The position numbers and the translations under genes were made by a program. The notes under the pieces are model-generated. The model ran no database searches, had not been told where the DNA came from, and worked only from the letters and a program-made list of their open reading frames with translations. A stretch of 64,000 bases of DNA, from NCBI RefSeq assembly GCF_011684115.1, contig NZ_JAADJV010000002.1:433209-497208 (forward strand). Reading direction: 5' to 3'. This DNA is from Rahnella aceris (GTDB lineage: Bacteria > Pseudomonadota > Gammaproteobacteria > Enterobacterales > Enterobacteriaceae). Below, piece by piece: positions 8,618 through 18,711 of the stretch; position 1 is the first letter of the stretch; the number at the start of each line of letters is the position of its first letter.

Positions 8618-8657
8618 CGGCTCAGTTCTCAATATTCAGAATTCAGAATTCAGATGT

Positions 8658-8690
8658 AAAAAGCAGGCCTCTGAAAAGAGCCTGCTTTTT
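8658..8690. terminator. Bidirectional terminator between ampH and lptG
   Basis: AAAAAGCAGGC (8658-8668) pairs with GCCTGCTTTTT (8680-8690) over an 11-base loop. It has a T run on both strands and so serves the convergent ampH and lptG genes. Just before it, a short tandem of TTCAGAA units (8635-8652) is visible. Confidence 0.88.
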
Positions 8691-8710
8691 GTTTATCTGT
8701 ACTGCCGGAT

Positions 8711-9781
8711 TTAGCGTTTTTTCAGCAGTAAGAACATGCTGATGACGAAGAAAAGCCCGCTCGGCAGCAATGCGCCCAGAATCGGCGGAATGCTGTAAAC
8801 CAGGCTTAACGGGCCGAATATCTGGTCAAGCACGTAGAACAGAAAACCGAAGCAAATACCGGTCACCACGCGCACCCCCATCGGTACGCTGCGTAAAGGC
8901 CCGAAGATGAACGACAGCGCCATCAGCATCATCACCGCAACCGACAGTGGCGAGAAGATTTTACTCCACATATTCAGCTGGTAACGTTTTGCTTCCTGCC
9001 CGCTCTGCTTCAGGTATTTCACATAGTTGTGCAGGCCGCTGATCGACAATGCATCTGGGTCGAGCGCAACCACACCGAGTTTGTCCGGCGTCAGGTTGGT
9101 TTTCCATACGCCGGTCAGCGTCTGCGAACCGGTGATTTGCAGTTGATCCGTCAGATCAGATTCATCCACCTGAGAGAGTTTCCACTCACCATTATCAAAG
9201 GTCGCGGATGACGCGTAACGGACTGACTGCAGTTTATTCTCTTCATTGAAATGATAGATGTTGACGCCGGTCAGCTCTTTTTCACCCGCCACGCGTTCGA
9301 TGTAGATAAAATCGTGACCGTCTTTTGCCCACACTCCGTTTTGCGTGGAAAGCAGTGAGCCACCGTACATCTGTTGCGCACGGTAGTTACGCGCCATTTG
9401 TTCGCCCTGCGGCGCAACCCATTCACCAATCGCCATGGTCAGCAACACCAGCGGAATCGCCGTTTTCATCACGGAGGCGGCAATCTGCATGCGGGTGAAA
9501 CCGGATGCCTGCATCACTACCAGCTCGCTGCGTGTTGCCAGCGTGCCGAGGCCCAGCAATGCGCCCAGCAGCGCTGCCATCGGGAAGAAGATTTCGATAT
9601 CCTTCGGTACGCTCAGCAGGGTGTATAAACCGGCGCCAGCGGCGGAATATCCGCCCTGCCCGACTTTACGCAACTGATCGACAAACTTGATGATGCCGGA
9701 GAGTGACACCAGCATGAACAACGTCATCATGATGGTGTTGAAAATAGTGCGACCAATGTAACGGTCTAATACGCCAAACAT
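8711..9781 (-). CDS. lptG: LPS export ABC transporter permease LptG
   Basis: One of the two inner-membrane permeases of the LptB2FG extractor, which pulls lipopolysaccharide from the inner membrane into the Lpt bridge. The 356-residue product starts MFGVLDRYIGRTIF, has about three membrane segments in the first 120 residues, a periplasmic beta-jellyroll region (about 130-260) and three more segments at the C-terminus (for example VAVMMLMALSFIFGPL). The start at 9781 overlaps the lptF stop by one base (TGATG), the usual arrangement, so an upstream extension to 9835 is rejected. It is co-transcribed with lptF. Confidence 0.95.
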   Translation of the reverse strand: MFGVLDRYIGRTIFNTIMMTLFMLVSLSGIIKFVDQLRKVGQGGYSAAGAGLYTLLSVPKDIEIFFPMAALLGALLGLGTLATRSELVVMQASGFTRMQIAASVMKTAIPLVLLTMAIGEWVAPQGEQMARNYRAQQMYGGSLLSTQNGVWAKDGHDFIYIERVAGEKELTGVNIYHFNEENKLQSVRYASSATFDNGEWKLSQVDESDLTDQLQITGSQTLTGVWKTNLTPDKLGVVALDPDALSISGLHNYVKYLKQSGQEAKRYQLNMWSKIFSPLSVAVMMLMALSFIFGPLRSVPMGVRVVTGICFGFLFYVLDQIFGPLSLVYSIPPILGALLPSGLFFVISMFLLLKKR

Positions 9782-10875
9782 CAGGCAGCTCCTCTCAGAC
9801 GCGCGCGGATCTTGCGAACCGGCAAGGTGTCCCATGCATTAAGCACCAATGCCAGTGCAAAGTAGAGCAGGTTGGTTCCCCACATCCAGAGCATCGGATC
9901 CAGCTTACCTTTGGCACCGTTGGAGCGCAGCGAGGTTTGCAGCAGGAAGAAAATCAGATACAGCAGGATCGCCGGCAGCATACTGAGTACACGCCCCTGA
10001 CGAGGATTCACCACGCTGAGCGGAACCACCAGCAACGCCATAATAAAGACTGAAACGATCAGCGTTAAACGCCAGTTCAGCTCTGCCCGCGCTTCCGGTT
10101 CGTTGGAATTCCAGAGTTGCGTCATGGTCATCTGATCCGACTGATTAGGGTCAAGCTGTACAGCCTGATGCCCGATAACCGCCAGATAATCGGTGAAATC
10201 CGTCACGCGAAAATCACGCAACAGCGCAGTGCCTTCATAACGGGTGCCTTTATCCAGCATCACCTGCTGGGAGCCGTCCGCACGCTGCAACATATGTCCT
10301 TTATCAGCGACCACAACGGAAGGCCGCTGGTTGCCGTTCGGCCGCAGTTGAGCCAGGAAGACGTTATGGAATTCCTTCCCTTTAACACTGCCAACGAACA
10401 GCACCGCATTGCCGTTCTGGGCTTGCTGGAACTGGCCTTCGACCATCGCGGCCATGCTCGGGTTGGCTTTCGCCTCCGCCAGCACTTCATCCTGATGTTT
10501 CGACGACCACGGGCTGAGCCAGATCGCATTCACGCCGGCAAAAACTGACGTAAATAGCGCCAGAACCAGCGCGGCGATGACCAGTGACCGTTTTCCAAGA
10601 CCACAGGCGTGCATGACCGTGATTTCACTGTCGGTATAAAGTTTACCGAGCGTCATCAGCAGGCCGAGAAACAGACTGAGCGGCAGAATAAGCTGCGCCA
10701 TCTCCGGAACGCCAAGGCCCAGAAGTGAGAGAACTAAATTTGTTGGGATATCGCCATCGACCGCTGCTCCGAGCACTCTGACCAGCTTCTGACAGAAGAA
10801 GATGAGAAGCAAAATGAACAGAATGGCAAATTGGCTCTTGAAGGTTTCCCTAACCAGATATCTAATGATGATCAC
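9781..10875 (-). CDS. lptF: LPS export ABC transporter permease LptF
   Basis: Partner permease of LptG in LptB2FG. It has 364 residues starting MIIIRYLVRETFKSQ from a GTG codon at 10875, as in E. coli. Six membrane segments flank a periplasmic domain (about 130-265). The coupling-helix neighbourhood DSEITVMHACGLGKR is intact. It is first gene of the lptFG operon and divergent from pepA; the 278-base spacer 10876-11153 must hold both promoters. No internal gene was seen in that spacer. Confidence 0.96.
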   Translation of the reverse strand: MIIIRYLVRETFKSQFAILFILLLIFFCQKLVRVLGAAVDGDIPTNLVLSLLGLGVPEMAQLILPLSLFLGLLMTLGKLYTDSEITVMHACGLGKRSLVIAALVLALFTSVFAGVNAIWLSPWSSKHQDEVLAEAKANPSMAAMVEGQFQQAQNGNAVLFVGSVKGKEFHNVFLAQLRPNGNQRPSVVVADKGHMLQRADGSQQVMLDKGTRYEGTALLRDFRVTDFTDYLAVIGHQAVQLDPNQSDQMTMTQLWNSNEPEARAELNWRLTLIVSVFIMALLVVPLSVVNPRQGRVLSMLPAILLYLIFFLLQTSLRSNGAKGKLDPMLWMWGTNLLYFALALVLNAWDTLPVRKIRARLRGAA

Positions 10876-11138
10876 GCTTAATACGCCTGTGAAAACTTGT
10901 CTTTTTGAAGGAAAATCGCTAGTTTCATCGCTAATCCGTCATTTATTCTCATCATATGGCAACCTTCGCAGCTAAAATAGTATTACAACACCGAGAATTG
11001 GGGTGTCCTATAGGAACTTGCTTATAGCCGCCAAAATAAAAACTAACGCCGTTTAAGGTTAACACAGGTCGTTAACACAATGACGGGAGAGTGTCTCCGG
11101 CGACTCATTCTAGCCGTACCTCCCGCCCTTGTCTTTAA

Positions 11139-12665
<1,527 letters not shown>

Positions 12666-12729
12666 TTCCTCTGCTAAATAAGATATAATCTCCACTATCA
12701 GGGTCTGGTTCGCCAGCCCCTCCACAGGC

Positions 12730-12757
12730 GGGCGCACCAGTTGCGCCCCTGTTTTTT
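12730..12757 (+). terminator. Terminator after pepA
   Basis: GGGCGCA (12730-12736) pairs with TGCGCCC (12742-12748) around five bases, followed by CTG and six T. It is about 65 bases past the pepA stop and 24 bases before holC, so holC-valS probably has its own promoter or depends on read-through. Confidence 0.8.
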
Positions 12758-12780
12758 CTCAGCAGCACAGTGAACTCATC

Positions 12781-13266
12781 ATGAAACAGGCAACCTTCTT
12801 TCTTCTCGATGCGCCGGACGCCAGTGGCGAGCTCAGCTCGCACGAAGCACTGGCCTGTCTGGTCGCCGCTGAACGTTACCGGATGGGCAAACGTGTTCTG
12901 CTGGCATGTGAAGATCAAAAACAAGCTGAGCGCCTGGATGAAGCGCTCTGGCAACGCGAGCCGAACCACTTTGTGCCCCATAATCTGGCCGGTGAAGGCC
13001 CGCGTTTTGGCGCGCCGGTAGAATTATGCTGGCCGGGAAAACGCGGCAATGCGCCACGCGACTTGCTCATCAGCCTGCTGCCTGAGTTTGCAGATTTTGC
13101 TACTGCTTTCCATGAAGTGGTAGACTTCGTTCCTTACGAAGATTCCCTTAAACAACTTGCGCGCGAACGCTACAAAGCCTATCGCAGCGTGGGTTTCTCT
13201 TTGACGACGGCCACGCCGCCCTCAGTCACCACATTGACCGACGAAAATACGAAGCGAAATGGATAA
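12781..13266 (+). CDS. holC: DNA polymerase III chi subunit HolC
   Basis: Chi links the clamp-loader complex to single-strand binding protein during replication. The 161-residue product keeps the conserved core: [47 protein letters not shown] and [26 protein letters not shown]. The E. coli protein is about 147 residues. Here an extra tail (about 15 residues after the SLTTATP stretch) is created because the gene runs eight bases into valS. That overlap (13259-13266) implies translational coupling with valS, the normal partner. Confidence 0.95.
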   Translation: MKQATFFLLDAPDASGELSSHEALACLVAAERYRMGKRVLLACEDQKQAERLDEALWQREPNHFVPHNLAGEGPRFGAPVELCWPGKRGNAPRDLLISLLPEFADFATAFHEVVDFVPYEDSLKQLARERYKAYRSVGFSLTTATPPSVTTLTDENTKRNG

Positions 13267-16114
13267 GACATATAACCCGCAAGACATCGAGCAGCCGCTT
13301 TACGAGCACTGGGAACAACAGGGCTATTTCAAGCCACATGGTGACACCAGTAAAGAAAGCTTTGCCATCATGATCCCGCCGCCGAACGTCACCGGCAGCT
13401 TGCACATGGGTCATGCTTTCCAGCAAACCATCATGGACGCCATGATCCGCTATCAGCGCATGCAGGGGAAAAATACTCTGTGGCAGGCGGGGACTGACCA
13501 TGCGGGTATCGCAACGCAGATGGTGGTTGAACGTAAAATCGCCGCTGAAGAAGGCAAAACCCGTCACGATTACGGCCGTGAAGCGTTTATCAACAAAATC
13601 TGGGACTGGAAAGCAGAATCCGGCGGCACCATTACCCGCCAGATGCGCCGCCTGGGTGATTCCGTGGACTGGGAGCGTGAACGCTTCACGATGGACGAAG
13701 GCCTGTCTGACGCCGTGCGCGAAGTGTTCGTTCGTCTGTACAAAGAAGACCTGATTTACCGCGGAAAACGTCTGGTGAACTGGGATCCGAAACTGCGTAC
13801 CGCGATTTCAGATCTTGAAGTGGAAAACCGCGAATCCAAAGGTTCCATGTGGCACCTGCGTTATCCGCTGGCTGACGGCGCGAAAACCGCTGAAGGCAAA
13901 GATTACCTGGTGGTCGCCACCACGCGTCCGGAAACCGTGCTCGGTGATACCGGCGTTGCCGTTAACCCGGAAGATCCGCGTTACCGCGATCTGATCGGCA
14001 AAGAGATCATTCTCCCGCTGGTAGGCCGTCGTATTCCGATTGTTGCCGATGAACACGCCGATATGCAAAAAGGTACGGGTTGCGTGAAGATCACCCCGGC
14101 GCATGACTTTAACGACTATGAAGTCGGTAAACGTCACGGCCTGCCGATGATCAATATCCTGACTTTCGATGGTGACATCCGCCAGACCGCTGAAATCTTC
14201 GATACTAACGGCGAAGAAAGCGATGCATGCGCCAACGATATCCCTGAGCAGTTCCGTGGCCTTGAGCGTTTTGCCGCACGTAAAGCCGTGGTCGCCGCCT
14301 TCGACGAAGCCGGTTTGCTGGAAGAAATCAAACCTCACGATCTGACCGTACCTTACGGTGACCGTGGCGGCGTAGTTATCGAACCAATGCTGACTGACCA
14401 GTGGTACGTGCGCACTGCACCGCTGGCGAAAGTTGCGGTGGAAGCCGTTGAGCAAGGCGACATTCAGTTCGTGCCGAAGCAATACGAAAACATGTACTTC
14501 AGCTGGATGCGTGACATTCAGGACTGGTGTATTTCCCGTCAGCTTTGGTGGGGACATCGCATTCCGGCGTGGTATGACGCCGAAGGCAACGTGTTTGTTG
14601 GTCGTGACGAAGCGGAAGTGCGCAGCGAGAACAACCTGGGCGCAGACGTCGTGCTGACTCAGGACGAAGACGTGCTCGACACCTGGTTCTCTTCCGGTCT
14701 GTGGACCTTCTCCACACTGGGCTGGCCAGAACAGACGCCTGACCTGAAAGCTTTCCACCCTTCAAGCGTGGTCGTCAGCGGCTTCGATATCATCTTCTTC
14801 TGGATCGCGCGCATGATCATGATGACCATGCATTTCGTGAAAGACGAAAACGGTAAGCCACAGGTTCCGTTCCACACCGTGTATATGACCGGCCTGATCC
14901 GTGACGACGAAGGGCAGAAAATGTCCAAGTCCAAAGGTAACGTTATCGATCCGCTGGATATGATTGACGGTATCTCGCTGGAAGATCTGCTGGAAAAACG
15001 TACCGGCAACATGATGCAGCCACAACTGGCAGAGAAAATCCGCAAGCGCACCGAGAAGCAATTCCCGAACGGCATCGAACCGCACGGTACTGATGCCCTG
15101 CGCTTCACGCTGGCGGCACTGGCGTCTACCGGCCGTGACATCAACTGGGATATGAAGCGTCTTGAAGGCTACCGCAACTTCTGTAACAAGCTGTGGAACG
15201 CCAGCCGCTTCGTGCTGATGAACACCGAAGATCAGGATTGTGGCCTGAACGGCGGCGAACTTGAGCTGTCACTGGCTGACCGCTGGATCCTGGCGGAATA
15301 TAACCGCACGGTGAAATCTTACCGTGAAGCGATGGATAACTACCGCTTCGATCTGGCTGCCAGCATTCTGTATGAATTCACCTGGAACCAGTTCTGCGAC
15401 TGGTATCTTGAGCTGACCAAACCGGTCATGAACGGTGGCAACGAAGCGCAACTGCGTGGCACCCGTCATACGCTGGTGGAAGTGCTGGAAGGTCTGCTGC
15501 GTCTTGCGCACCCGATTATTCCGTTCATCACCGAAACCATCTGGCAGCGCGTGAAATCGCTGAAAGGCATCACAGCAGAAACCATTATGCTGCAGCCTTT
15601 CCCTGAGTTTGATGCAGCAAAAGCGGACGAACTGGCGCTGGCCGATCTCGAGTGGATCAAGCAGGCGATCATCGCTATCCGTAACGTGCGTGCCGAGATG
15701 AACCTGTCTCCGGCTAAGCCGCTGGAACTGCTGCTGCGTGGCGCGAGTGCGGATGCACAACGTCGTGTGGAACAGAACCTGAGCTTTATTCAGTCTCTGG
15801 CGCGTCTGGAGTCCATTACCATTCTGCCTGCTGGCGACAAAGGCCCGGTCTCTGTTACTAAGCTGGTGGAAGGTGCGGAACTGCTGATCCCAATGGCCGG
15901 TCTGATTGATAAAGATGCCGAGCTGGCACGTCTGGACAAAGAGATGGCGAAACTGGACGGCGAGATTGCTTCCATCGAAGGCAAGCTGTCTAACGAAGGT
16001 TTTGTGGCGCGTGCGCCGGAAGCGGTTGTCGCCAAAGAGCGCGAACGTCTGACGGCCTGTGGTGAAGCGAAAGTGAAACTGGCGGAACAGAAAGCCACGA
16101 TTGCTGCGCTGTAA
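13259..16114 (+). CDS. valS: Valyl-tRNA synthetase
   Basis: Class I aminoacyl-tRNA synthetase that charges tRNA-Val and edits mischarged threonine. At 951 residues it has the same length as in E. coli. The HIGH-type motif is HMGH near residue 48 within [12 protein letters not shown], and KMSKS is near 554. The CP1 editing domain with [15 protein letters not shown] lies between. A C-terminal coiled coil (about 880-951, rich in Lys, Glu and Ala) is intact. The start overlaps holC by eight bases. Transcription ends at the strong hairpin at 16153-16185. Confidence 0.98.
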   Translation: MDKTYNPQDIEQPLYEHWEQQGYFKPHGDTSKESFAIMIPPPNVTGSLHMGHAFQQTIMDAMIRYQRMQGKNTLWQAGTDHAGIATQMVVERKIAAEEGKTRHDYGREAFINKIWDWKAESGGTITRQMRRLGDSVDWERERFTMDEGLSDAVREVFVRLYKEDLIYRGKRLVNWDPKLRTAISDLEVENRESKGSMWHLRYPLADGAKTAEGKDYLVVATTRPETVLGDTGVAVNPEDPRYRDLIGKEIILPLVGRRIPIVADEHADMQKGTGCVKITPAHDFNDYEVGKRHGLPMINILTFDGDIRQTAEIFDTNGEESDACANDIPEQFRGLERFAARKAVVAAFDEAGLLEEIKPHDLTVPYGDRGGVVIEPMLTDQWYVRTAPLAKVAVEAVEQGDIQFVPKQYENMYFSWMRDIQDWCISRQLWWGHRIPAWYDAEGNVFVGRDEAEVRSENNLGADVVLTQDEDVLDTWFSSGLWTFSTLGWPEQTPDLKAFHPSSVVVSGFDIIFFWIARMIMMTMHFVKDENGKPQVPFHTVYMTGLIRDDEGQKMSKSKGNVIDPLDMIDGISLEDLLEKRTGNMMQPQLAEKIRKRTEKQFPNGIEPHGTDALRFTLAALASTGRDINWDMKRLEGYRNFCNKLWNASRFVLMNTEDQDCGLNGGELELSLADRWILAEYNRTVKSYREAMDNYRFDLAASILYEFTWNQFCDWYLELTKPVMNGGNEAQLRGTRHTLVEVLEGLLRLAHPIIPFITETIWQRVKSLKGITAETIMLQPFPEFDAAKADELALADLEWIKQAIIAIRNVRAEMNLSPAKPLELLLRGASADAQRRVEQNLSFIQSLARLESITILPAGDKGPVSVTKLVEGAELLIPMAGLIDKDAELARLDKEMAKLDGEIASIEGKLSNEGFVARAPEAVVAKERERLTACGEAKVKLAEQKATIAAL

Positions 16115-16152
16115 TCTCAGCCAGATGTAAATGTTAAAATCTATAAAAACAG

Positions 16153-16185
16153 ATGCCAGTCAGGGAAACCTGACTGGCATTTTTT
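16153..16185 (+). terminator. Strong terminator after valS
   Basis: A perfect 12-bp stem, ATGCCAGTCAGG (16153-16164) with CCTGACTGGCAT (16169-16180), is capped by a GAAA tetraloop and followed by TTTTT. Confidence 0.95.
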
Positions 16186-16203
16186 ATTCCTGCTACACCC
16201 TGA

Positions 16204-17160
16204 TTAACGCGGGGAATTATTCTGAAATTCCTGCAAAAAAGTATCTGTCATTTTTCTCACCAGCGTTGAGAAAAACTGGTTATTAAGTGCTGCTTTATTG
16301 TAAACCATATAGACCGGTTGAGAAGGCAACGTCATATCCGTCGACAACTTCTGGATATCAAAAGCATTTTTCATTTTTTCATAGAAACGTTCTGTGATAA
16401 AAGCCAGCATGTCGGATGTTTCTACCATCGAGATAATGGAGAGAAATGAAGGGCTGATAAACCGACATTTCCTGTCAACTTGCAGCAAAGTATTAACATC
16501 CAACCTGTTAGATAAAAGACTAGTACTCTCGGAATCAACGAAAATATGGCTCTCTTGCGCAGCCTGCTCCCTTGACAGGCTCCCTCTAAGGCGAGGATGC
16601 GATCGGCGGCAAATCATCACCGGCACTTCGCTGGAAATATGCTGGCTAACCCGGGAATGGCTAACGTGCGGATGAACGTCAAAAATGATGTCAGCCTTAC
16701 GGAAAATCAGAGCATCTTCAGTTTCAGCAATCGAATTGCCGCTCGTGCTGTGCACTATTTCACAGTCGGGTGCAATTTCATCCAGTACCTTGCGCATCAC
16801 GTTTATCGTAAACATTGAAATGTAAGGTGAGCAGTGAACAACAAGTCGGGTCGGCAGAGAATCAAACGAGATATTCTGCAATTTCGCCACTAAATTGTCG
16901 TAAGCCTCCGCCAGGCCTTCGTGTATCCCGATCGCAACGGTGGTCGGTGCCAGTGCCTTACCATCCCTGATGAACAATGCATCATTATAATGAACACGTA
17001 AGCGCCCCAGTGCCTGACTGACAGCAGAAGGCGTGATGCCAAGGGCATCTGCGGCTTTGGTTCCGCTACGATGAATAAAAACAGCCTCAAACGTAGTCAA
17101 TAAATTGAGATCAAAATTTTTCACCATTTTAAAACGATCGGTGAGTGTGTTCTCTTTCAT
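16204..17160 (-). CDS. LysR-family transcriptional regulator
   Basis: A 318-residue LysR-type regulator. The N-terminal winged HTH reads DLNLLTTFEAVF, then GTKAADALGITPSAVSQALGRLR. The effector-binding region follows to the C-terminus. The style of the HTH and the FLSIISMVETSDMLAFI segment recall the LeuO/NodD subgroup, but I cannot name an orthologue. ATG 17160 follows AGGGGA at 9 bases. A TTG at 17235 also has a very good AAGGAG seven bases before it and would add 25 residues, so the start is not settled. It lies downstream of the fimbrial operon on the same strand, past a terminator, and is the obvious candidate to control it; the effector is unknown. Confidence 0.85.
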   Translation of the reverse strand: MKENTLTDRFKMVKNFDLNLLTTFEAVFIHRSGTKAADALGITPSAVSQALGRLRVHYNDALFIRDGKALAPTTVAIGIHEGLAEAYDNLVAKLQNISFDSLPTRLVVHCSPYISMFTINVMRKVLDEIAPDCEIVHSTSGNSIAETEDALIFRKADIIFDVHPHVSHSRVSQHISSEVPVMICRRSHPRLRGSLSREQAAQESHIFVDSESTSLLSNRLDVNTLLQVDRKCRFISPSFLSIISMVETSDMLAFITERFYEKMKNAFDIQKLSTDMTLPSQPVYMVYNKAALNNQFFSTLVRKMTDTFLQEFQNNSPR

Positions 17161-17391
17161 CCTGTCCAGTCCCCTGACCTCTGGTGAAATACGAGAGTTC
17201 GTATTCTCAACATCAATCATAGTCAAGATACTCAATTTTGGTCTCCTTACCAGCAATTAAATTTCATGTATCACTCTGTAAAAATAAGGTTTTTGTCTAA
17301 AAAAACAAATAATGCCTTTCATTAACACCACGGTATATAAAGTAAATAGCAGGCTGCAAGACAGTTTTAGTTAAACCTTACTTAACTATAC

Positions 17392-17408
17392 CTTTAACAA
17401 AGTTAAAG
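17392..17408. promoter_or_regulatory. CTTTAAC-AAA-GTTAAAG palindrome upstream of the LysR gene
   Basis: A 17-bp perfect palindrome about 230 bases before the LysR start, with further TTAAC/GTTAA half-sites just to its left (17368-17388). A similar AAAGTTAAC element occurs at 23361-23369 in the fimbrial promoter region. A shared regulator site is possible but is based only on an AT-rich match. Confidence 0.35.
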
Positions 17409-17562
17409 TAAAATCCACTTTTTTTTTATAAAATATATTTTTTTCTTATAAATTTTCTATGATTCAAAAAGATATAACCATAATTAACTTTTCTGAAAAA
17501 TATATTCAGCAAATAACACGGATTGAACCTCATTTTAAGCATTGTCGTTTTCGCCAATACGA

Positions 17563-17617
17563 CTCGTCTCCTGTCCATCCCGATAAATGGAAAAATAAGG
17601 CGTGTTATCGGGACGAG
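17563..17617. repeat. Nested interrupted inverted repeat in the LysR-fimbrial spacer
   Basis: CCCGATAA (17579-17586) pairs with TTATCGGG (17605-17612). An outer CTCGT (17563-17567) can pair with ACGAG (17613-17617). It could fold as a branched hairpin of 55 bases. Function unknown; it could be the footprint of a mobile element or a structured leader. Confidence 0.4.
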
Positions 17618-17681
17618 TGTGATTTACTCATCTGCCATTTGGGGCGGGTGGTGGTGTGTACGAATCTTCACATTGAAAAAG

Positions 17682-17723
17682 AAACAACGAAGCCCCCAGT
17701 TTTCACCAGGGGCTTCGTTGTTT
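17682..17723 (-). terminator. Terminator of the fimbrial operon
   Basis: A 15-bp perfect stem, 17682-17696 with 17709-17723 (arm reads AAACAACGAAGCCCC), around a 12-base loop. On the minus strand it is followed by CTTTTTC. It starts 8 bases past the adhesin stop. Confidence 0.9.
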
Positions 17724-17730
17724 ACCGCAA

Positions 17731-18711
17731 TTAATTATACTGGATAACAAATGCTGCAGTGGCTTTCAGTTCGCCCCCCGTGATCTGCTCGTCAGTTTGT
17801 ACATAACGTGCCTGCAACGGAATAGTGACATCCATTTCCTGGGTTGTGTTAACAATATTATAAGAAGTATTAAAATCCAGATCCTGACCATTCATTGCCA
17901 GACGGATCCCAAGTCCTTTTGCTTCACTATCTGAAGAAACAGGAATGATATTATTGCGACCTTCATTATTGAATACGCGGAAATAGACCGGTGTATTGGC
18001 ACCGCAGGTAAGACGGATATTTGCATTAGCCGTTTTACTCGATTCACTGCCGATACCATCAAAGTCCTGATTACTCACCGGCGGCATAGGAACCGAGATG
18101 GATGAGGAATCGATAAAATCACAGCCAATTTCACTAATTGTCGCAAAAAAATTGTATGACCCTACTTTGTATTGGTTGCCACTATCATCATGTAAATACA
18201 CGCTAAACAAAACGCCAATTATCCAACCCGGCGTAACCGTGCCGGTTTTCAGAAATTCAATATTGACCTGAGGTGACATGAGAGGTGAAACCGCGCTCGT
18301 TCTGAGAACGGTTGAATCATTGTTGACCACCTCTCCGTCTATTTTAACTCTGAAACCGATTCCTTCGGCACTACCTTCACCGGTCCCGCTTCCGAAAATA
18401 TTATTTCCCATAGGCGTACGTGTGGCTTGCGTTTTAATAGTATAGAAGTAGGTACCAGTGCAAGAATCGGCAAATTTCTTCCCCCCTGCCGGATTGGCAT
18501 TGGTATAGAAAACACTGCCTATGGGTGTTTCACGAGTTATTGGCAAAGTGCCTACACTCGTACTGAACCTATTTTCAGATTGCACATTCTGACACCCCGC
18601 GCTTGCGGCAAAACAGGTCAAAGCAATGGCAATGAATAACCCCAGATTACATATCGATTTCAATAAAGGAATATTCTGTCTGTTCATTATCTTTCTCATC
18701 ATTATTTGCAT
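17731..18711 (-). CDS. Fimbrial tip adhesin / minor subunit
   Basis: Last gene of the chaperone-usher operon. The 326-residue size is twice that of a pilin, as in two-domain tip adhesins: signal peptide to about residue 39 (ending CFAASAG), an N-terminal receptor-like domain to about 190, then a pilin domain ending TAAFVIQYN with the penultimate-aromatic donor-strand signature. Cysteine pairs lie in both halves. It overlaps the usher gene by ten bases, so translation is coupled. Several in-frame ATGs lie within nine codons of the start; the most upstream is given, and 18687 would fit a signal peptide better. The ligand is unknown. Confidence 0.82.
   Translation of the reverse strand: MQIMMRKIMNRQNIPLLKSICNLGLFIAIALTCFAASAGCQNVQSENRFSTSVGTLPITRETPIGSVFYTNANPAGGKKFADSCTGTYFYTIKTQATRTPMGNNIFGSGTGEGSAEGIGFRVKIDGEVVNNDSTVLRTSAVSPLMSPQVNIEFLKTGTVTPGWIIGVLFSVYLHDDSGNQYKVGSYNFFATISEIGCDFIDSSSISVPMPPVSNQDFDGIGSESSKTANANIRLTCGANTPVYFRVFNNEGRNNIIPVSSDSEAKGLGIRLAMNGQDLDFNTSYNIVNTTQEMDVTIPLQARYVQTDEQITGGELKATAAFVIQYN

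Larger units (their letters stand above)
17161..17730. other. AT-rich spacer between fimbrial operon and LysR gene
   Basis: No convincing gene is seen here. The spacer holds the LysR promoter region with a palindrome (17392-17408), an interrupted inverted repeat at 17563-17617 and the fimbrial terminator (17682-17723). A 91-codon plus-strand frame (17461-17734) runs straight through the terminator stem and lacks a clear ribosome site, so it is left out. Confidence 0.6.

Noticed and set aside
17461..17734. Plus-strand frame of 91 codons in the LysR-fimbrial spacer
   Set aside because: It reads through both arms of the fimbrial terminator and through the inverted repeat, has no clear ribosome site and matches no family I know.
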